From: an uncultured Clostridiaceae bacterium
GTDB taxonomy: Bacteria > Bacillota > Clostridia > TANB77 > CAG-508
Length of the DNA: 49,935 nt
Assembly (NCBI GenBank): GCA_948444845.1
Contig: CAOJVB010000010.1
Location: 1 to 49,935 of the forward strand
Direction: 5' to 3'
Below, one piece after another: positions 46,836-49,935 of the stretch. Under the pieces are notes generated by a model, which was given only the letters and a program-made list of their open reading frames with translations, did not search any database and was not told the DNA's origin. The stretch's first letter is position 1, and each line of letters opens with the position of its first letter. The translations under genes were made by a program, and so were the position numbers.

Positions 46836-47408
46836 ATGAACGAAAAAGAAATACAATTTCCAGTATTAAATGTAAAAATGGTCGATATAGAAAAAGTAGA
46901 AGCAAATGACTACAACCCAAATAAAGTAGCACCTCCAGAAATGCAACTATTAAAGCATTCGATAGAGGAAGATGGCTATACACAGCCAATAGTAACTTAC
47001 TATGACAAACAAAATGATAAATACATAGTAATAGATGGCTTCCATAGATATCGTTGTGCAAAAGAATTTTTTCATTTAAAACAAATTCCAGTAGTAACAA
47101 TAGAAAAGGACTTAGAAAATCGAATGGCAAGCACAATAAGGCATAATAGAGCAAGAGGAACTCATCAAATTATAGATATGTCACATATAGTTTTGAGTTT
47201 AACAGATATGGGGTGGAAAGAAGAACAAATTTCAAAGCATTTGGGAATGGAATTAGACGAAATAATAAGACTAAAACAAATAACAGGTTTAAAAGAAATG
47301 TTTGCAAATCATGTATTTAGTAAATCATGGGAAGAATTTGATGAAAAAGTTAGAAAACAAGCTAATAATAATTTGAAAAATGAACATACTATAGACAAAC
47401 AGAAGTAG
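46836..47408 (+). CDS. IbrB-like ParB/Srx-domain protein
   Basis: 190 residues from ATG 46836 behind AAAGGA; the in-frame ATG at 46791 lies in repeat DNA. The ParB/sulfiredoxin-type nuclease-like domain shows VEANDYNPNKVAPPEMQLLK, SIEEDGYTQPIVTYYD and VIDGFHRYRCAKE (the D-G-x-H-R pocket), then RHNRARGTHQIIDMSHIV and a helical region ISKHLGMELDEIIRLKQITG. This is the IbrB arrangement, almost always encoded near an IbrA-type PAPS-reductase protein. Some relatives bind or hydrolyse nucleotides. Separated from the first two genes by repeats, so it may have its own transcript. Confidence 0.82.
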   Translation: MNEKEIQFPVLNVKMVDIEKVEANDYNPNKVAPPEMQLLKHSIEEDGYTQPIVTYYDKQNDKYIVIDGFHRYRCAKEFFHLKQIPVVTIEKDLENRMASTIRHNRARGTHQIIDMSHIVLSLTDMGWKEEQISKHLGMELDEIIRLKQITGLKEMFANHVFSKSWEEFDEKVRKQANNNLKNEHTIDKQK

Positions 47409-47577
47409 GAAAATGTAAGACCAGAAGTTGAAAGTCGCAATCAAAATATGAGTCGCACTTACACATGTCTTTAGCTCCACATATTGCTTTTTAAGTTGGC
47501 AGCATTGCCAGATATTTGACCTCCGATACCCAACATCTGACTTCCATCTTCCGATTTCGGGAAAGGAATGAAATAGT
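47409..47577 (+). repeat. Repeat-rich spacer without a gene
   Basis: Contains GTCGCACTTACACATG, CAACATCTGACTTCC (shared with 14980) and short pairs such as CCGATTTCGG. It ends at the ribosome site of the DUF1540 gene. Confidence 0.4.
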
Positions 47578-47739
47578 ATGGAAAGCAACCAAAAAATAAA
47601 CTGTACAGTAACTAGCTGTAAATATAATAAGTTACAAGAGCAGGAATGTTCATTAAAACAAATAATAGTAACACCAATAGAAAATTGTGATACTAAACAA
47701 CCAGATGAATCTATGTGTAGTAGTTATAGAAATAAATAA
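47578..47739 (+). CDS. DUF1540 family protein
   Basis: 53 residues from ATG 47578 behind AAAGGA (spacing 10). INCTVTSCKYNKLQEQECSL then KQIIVTP...CDTKQPDESMCSSY matches the DUF1540 pattern: I-x-C-x3-x-C-x-Y-N, a central C, I-x-V, then C and a final C. The family is common in Clostridia, is thought to bind metal through its Cys residues, and has no settled function. Too short to be found by length-based calling. Confidence 0.82.
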   Translation: MESNQKINCTVTSCKYNKLQEQECSLKQIIVTPIENCDTKQPDESMCSSYRNK

Positions 47740-47756
47740 AAATTATGTAAAAATTG

Positions 47757-47785
47757 TAGACAAATGTAAAAATATAAGATATAAT
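47757..47785 (+). promoter_or_regulatory. Promoter of the 113-residue protein gene
   Basis: TAGACA (47757-47762), a 17-bp spacer and TATAAT (47780-47785). Confidence 0.6.
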
Positions 47786-47829
47786 AAATGCATGTAAAAT
47801 ACTTTTAATAATGTTTAGGAGGGTCTCAT

Positions 47830-48171
47830 ATGAATACTGAAAACAAAAAGCTTAAGGAACTTGAGAATAAAATAAAAGCATTAAGGAAGCGGAATATAAG
47901 GCAAGTAAAGTGGCGATTAACAAAGACTGAAAGAAAGTATGTAGAACAACTAGTAGGCGAAGAAAATGTAATTCCATTCATATACAACATAAAAACCAAA
48001 AAGATTGATAACTTTAATACTATAAAAAGTTCTATCATAAGAGAGGTACATTATAATTACAAGAAAGGAAAGAAAACATTTGGAAAGCACCTTAAAAAGC
48101 AAGAGTTAGAAGAACTAAGGCAGTATGGTATAGAGAACCCAGAACCGACAAAGTTTATAATTAATTTATAG
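47830..48171 (+). CDS. Small basic hypothetical protein
   Basis: 113 residues from ATG 47830 behind TAGGAGGG. Lys/Arg-rich and helical at both ends (KLKELENKIKALRKRNIRQV; KGKKTFGKHLKKQELEELRQ), with a short beta segment VIPFIYNIKTKKIDNF. It could bind nucleic acid. No family recognised. Codon use includes more AAG, CTT and GCG than the core genes. CGG at 47890 (codon 21) reads as Arg; a +1 shift there would hit a stop at once. Own promoter and terminator. Confidence 0.6.
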   Translation: MNTENKKLKELENKIKALRKRNIRQVKWRLTKTERKYVEQLVGEENVIPFIYNIKTKKIDNFNTIKSSIIREVHYNYKKGKKTFGKHLKKQELEELRQYGIENPEPTKFIINL

Positions 48172-48176
48172 AAATA

Positions 48177-48214
48177 AAAAAGATATACAGAAATAGTTTT
48201 CTGTATATCTTTTT
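48177..48214 (+). terminator. Intrinsic terminator
   Basis: GATATACAGAAA pairs with TTTCTGTATATC, flanked by A5 and T5 (48177-48193 with 48197-48214). Confidence 0.85.
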
Positions 48215-48308
48215 GTGTATTATAGGAAAAATCGACTTTGGGTGTCACATTATCAAGCCACCTATATAGCAAAGTAATATTCTTGTGAAACTTCCATGAA
48301 ATAAAAGA

Positions 48309-48333
48309 AAGAAGATGCAAAAGGCATCTTCTT
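48309..48333 (-). terminator. Terminator of the beta-CASP gene
   Basis: AAGAAGATGC pairs with GCATCTTCTT (48309-48318 with 48324-48333). On the minus strand it is followed by TCTTTTATTT. It overlaps the stop codon. Confidence 0.7.
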
Positions 48334-49762
48334 AACGAATTGGTACATTTGTATTCAAATTTCTGTGAAGAGTTGCAATAACTCCATCAGAAGTAATTTG
48401 ATATACATATTTAGATGATAAGACATGAACACTTGCATCATATGTTTCTTTATATACATAGGCAAGATCATTTTTACTTTCAAGTTCACCATGATGAATA
48501 AGAATAGACTTGAGATGTTTAAAAGGCCGTGGGAATTCACCTAATACTTCCTGCTTAGCATGTGCTGAAAATTCGTCAGTATCAAAAAATTGAGTTGCAA
48601 TGGAAGCATCATCTCTTAACTTTCCTAACTTGGAGTCTGGGAAAATATGACCAGTAGCATGTACAATACTATTGGGATTATTAGAATAGCCCTTAATATA
48701 AGTATGTGATGGACCATAACTGCCACTTCCAGAAGAAGAAACTATAATTTTGGGAGTAGGGTCATCTATTAAAAAATGCCTCAAATTCTTATCCTCGATA
48801 ATAGTTAAGTTTTCAGGTAAGAAATTCTTAGCTCGTGAGTGCATTTTAAATGCTCCAGATAGAAAAAGATTTGTACAACCAATGGCTGTTTTTCCATCTA
48901 AATAAGTTTCAAACTTAGGGTTTAACCTACGCCCTTGAGCATTTTTTAGCTTATATAGTACTTCCTGAATTCGACCAAATGAAAATGCTGGAACAATGCA
49001 AGTCTTTCCTTGTGATAGAGCAGCTACAACATTGTCGATGAAGCATTTAGGGCGAAGGTCAGAAGACTTTATGCCACCATAAGTTGCTTCAATTATAATT
49101 ATTACATTTTTAAGTTCATATACCCATTCTGGCAAAGGCTTTACCTCAAAGAAGTCATTACGATCATTGTAATCACCAGTAATAACAAAATTGATGTCCT
49201 CACAACCAGGGTAAGAAAGTTGAACTAATGTAATTGCAGCTCCTGGAACATGACCATTGTTAAAAAAGGAAATACTAACATTATCACTAATTTTAATTTT
49301 ATTATGAAAGTCACAAGGTATCATAGAGTGCTTTAGTTCTTCAATTTCATATTCTGTATATTTTGGAGTTTCATTTAGTTTTTTAGCTCTTCTAGTTTCA
49401 ATACTTAAGCAATCTCGCAAAAAAACTTCTGATAAGAATGCTTTTGTAGAATATGTTGTAAATATTGGAGCACGGAAGCCTTGACTTACAGCAAAAGGAT
49501 ACATACCATAATGATCAAGATGTGCATGAGTGAGAATACTAAACTCAGGTGAAGTAATATCGAAATTAAAAGAACTATTTAAGTGATCAATATTATCTAT
49601 ACCCTGAAATGAACCACAATCAACTAAAAAAGGTACATTTTTTGTATAACCAGCCATAGGAGCATAAACTGTACCAGGGAAATGCGTATAAAAATATTGA
49701 GCAGTTCCTGTTACGCCATCTTTTTCATCAGTCAACTCAACTAAAATCCGTTTATTTTCCAT
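48332..49762 (-). CDS. Metallo-beta-lactamase / beta-CASP family protein
   Basis: 476 residues from ATG 49762 behind AAAGGATG. The MBL core shows FLVDCGSFQG, LTHAHLDHYGMYP (HxHxDH), a later NNGHVPGAA histidine and ITGDYNDR. The beta-CASP cap follows with IIIEATYGGIKSS, IVPAFSFGRIQEVL, ATGHIFPDSK and a final SILIHHGE histidine motif. Most relatives are RNA endo/exonucleases of the CPSF/RNase J type; this length and organisation suggest an RNA nuclease, although a protein or lipid substrate cannot be excluded. Codon use is less A-biased than in core genes, and two in-frame CGG codons (49750, 48529) read as Arg, the second in FPRPFKH. Confidence 0.85.
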   Translation of the reverse strand: MENKRILVELTDEKDGVTGTAQYFYTHFPGTVYAPMAGYTKNVPFLVDCGSFQGIDNIDHLNSSFNFDITSPEFSILTHAHLDHYGMYPFAVSQGFRAPIFTTYSTKAFLSEVFLRDCLSIETRRAKKLNETPKYTEYEIEELKHSMIPCDFHNKIKISDNVSISFFNNGHVPGAAITLVQLSYPGCEDINFVITGDYNDRNDFFEVKPLPEWVYELKNVIIIIEATYGGIKSSDLRPKCFIDNVVAALSQGKTCIVPAFSFGRIQEVLYKLKNAQGRRLNPKFETYLDGKTAIGCTNLFLSGAFKMHSRAKNFLPENLTIIEDKNLRHFLIDDPTPKIIVSSSGSGSYGPSHTYIKGYSNNPNSIVHATGHIFPDSKLGKLRDDASIATQFFDTDEFSAHAKQEVLGEFPRPFKHLKSILIHHGELESKNDLAYVYKETYDASVHVLSSKYVYQITSDGVIATLHRNLNTNVPIR

Positions 49763-49935
49763 ATATTATTCATCCTTTCTTATTTAATAAAATAATAAAG
49801 TTACTATATGTTACGTAACTGCATTATATCAGGCAGATAGGAATAAGTCAATAAAATTTATAAAAAATAAAAAAATAGTAGTGTATAAGTGTCAATGATG
49901 TGAAACAAAAATATATAAAAATTTAATATATATAA
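49763..49935. other. Upstream region of the beta-CASP gene
   Basis: No gene seen. It contains the 10-bp palindrome GTTACGTAAC (49810-49819), which could be an operator, in otherwise A/T-rich DNA. Confidence 0.3.

Overview
The window is a very AT-rich, A-biased stretch (genes mostly on the plus strand) that looks like an uncultured gut-type member of the Bacillota, probably Clostridia. Supporting signs are a T-box leader upstream of thrS, strong AGGAGG ribosome sites, GTG and TTG starts, consensus -35/-10 promoters with 16-17 bp spacers, an IPQTG sorting signal, a YlmH homologue and a DUF1540 protein. Core genes recognised are eno, dxs, ylmH, lepA, rlmB, thrS, one tRNA-Gln(CTG), a peroxiredoxin and a surface-polysaccharide operon.

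Layout. 0-5.6 kb: a small nucleotide-hydrolase-like protein, a promoter plus structured leader before a 59-codon ORF, a VTT-domain membrane protein, a YgjP-type metallopeptidase-like protein, a pseudogene, tRNA-Gln and enolase. 5.7-20.3 kb: a cell-wall VWA protein, a CTP-dependent lipid kinase/cytidylyltransferase relative, dxs, ylmH, lepA, two paralogous small proteins, rlmB, a membrane-anchored protein, a CtkA/HipA-like kinase with a small partner, and T-box-thrS. 20.4-35.1 kb: a GNAT-like protein, an LCP ligase, then an operon for a polysaccharide (initiating phosphosugar transferase, mannose-1-P guanylyltransferase, six glycosyltransferases, polymerase/ligase, flippase, UDP-galactopyranose mutase, VanZ). 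35.1-37.8 kb: a strongly promoted candidate sRNA, a HigB-HigA-SecB-like toxin-antitoxin-chaperone operon with a palindromic operator, a peroxiredoxin and an XRE regulator. 37.9-39.4 kb: a pilin-like protein ending in a formylglycine-generating-enzyme (FGE) fold whose 3' end is GC-rich and adenine-poor, as in a diversity-generating-retroelement target. 39.6-44.6 kb: two fused ABC ATPase-permease genes. 44.7-49.8 kb: an IbrA/IbrB-like PAPS-reductase/ParB operon, DUF1540, a small basic protein and a beta-CASP metallo-beta-lactamase protein.

The most striking observation concerns reading frames. Seven otherwise intact genes (eno, dxs, manC, a glycosyltransferase, an ABC permease, a peroxiredoxin, an XRE regulator) are each interrupted by one extra C, twice in eno. 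Every extra C sits exactly in front of a glycine codon (GGN), so the zero frame shows an in-frame CGG and the conserved protein resumes after a +1 shift. In the A-rich core genes I found no in-frame CGG that is not such a site. The six CGG codons that do read as Arg are in five genes with different or uncertain codon use. This is either unrecognised +1 recoding at CGG or a very specific systematic sequence error. Separate +1 slips occur at A or G homopolymers in three further genes.

Intergenic DNA carries mosaic hairpin repeats, including a REP-like unit (core GATTTGGGACGTGTC) that forms a 43-bp perfect inverted repeat at the stop codon of one ABC gene. No rRNA, CRISPR array, transposase or reverse transcriptase was seen.
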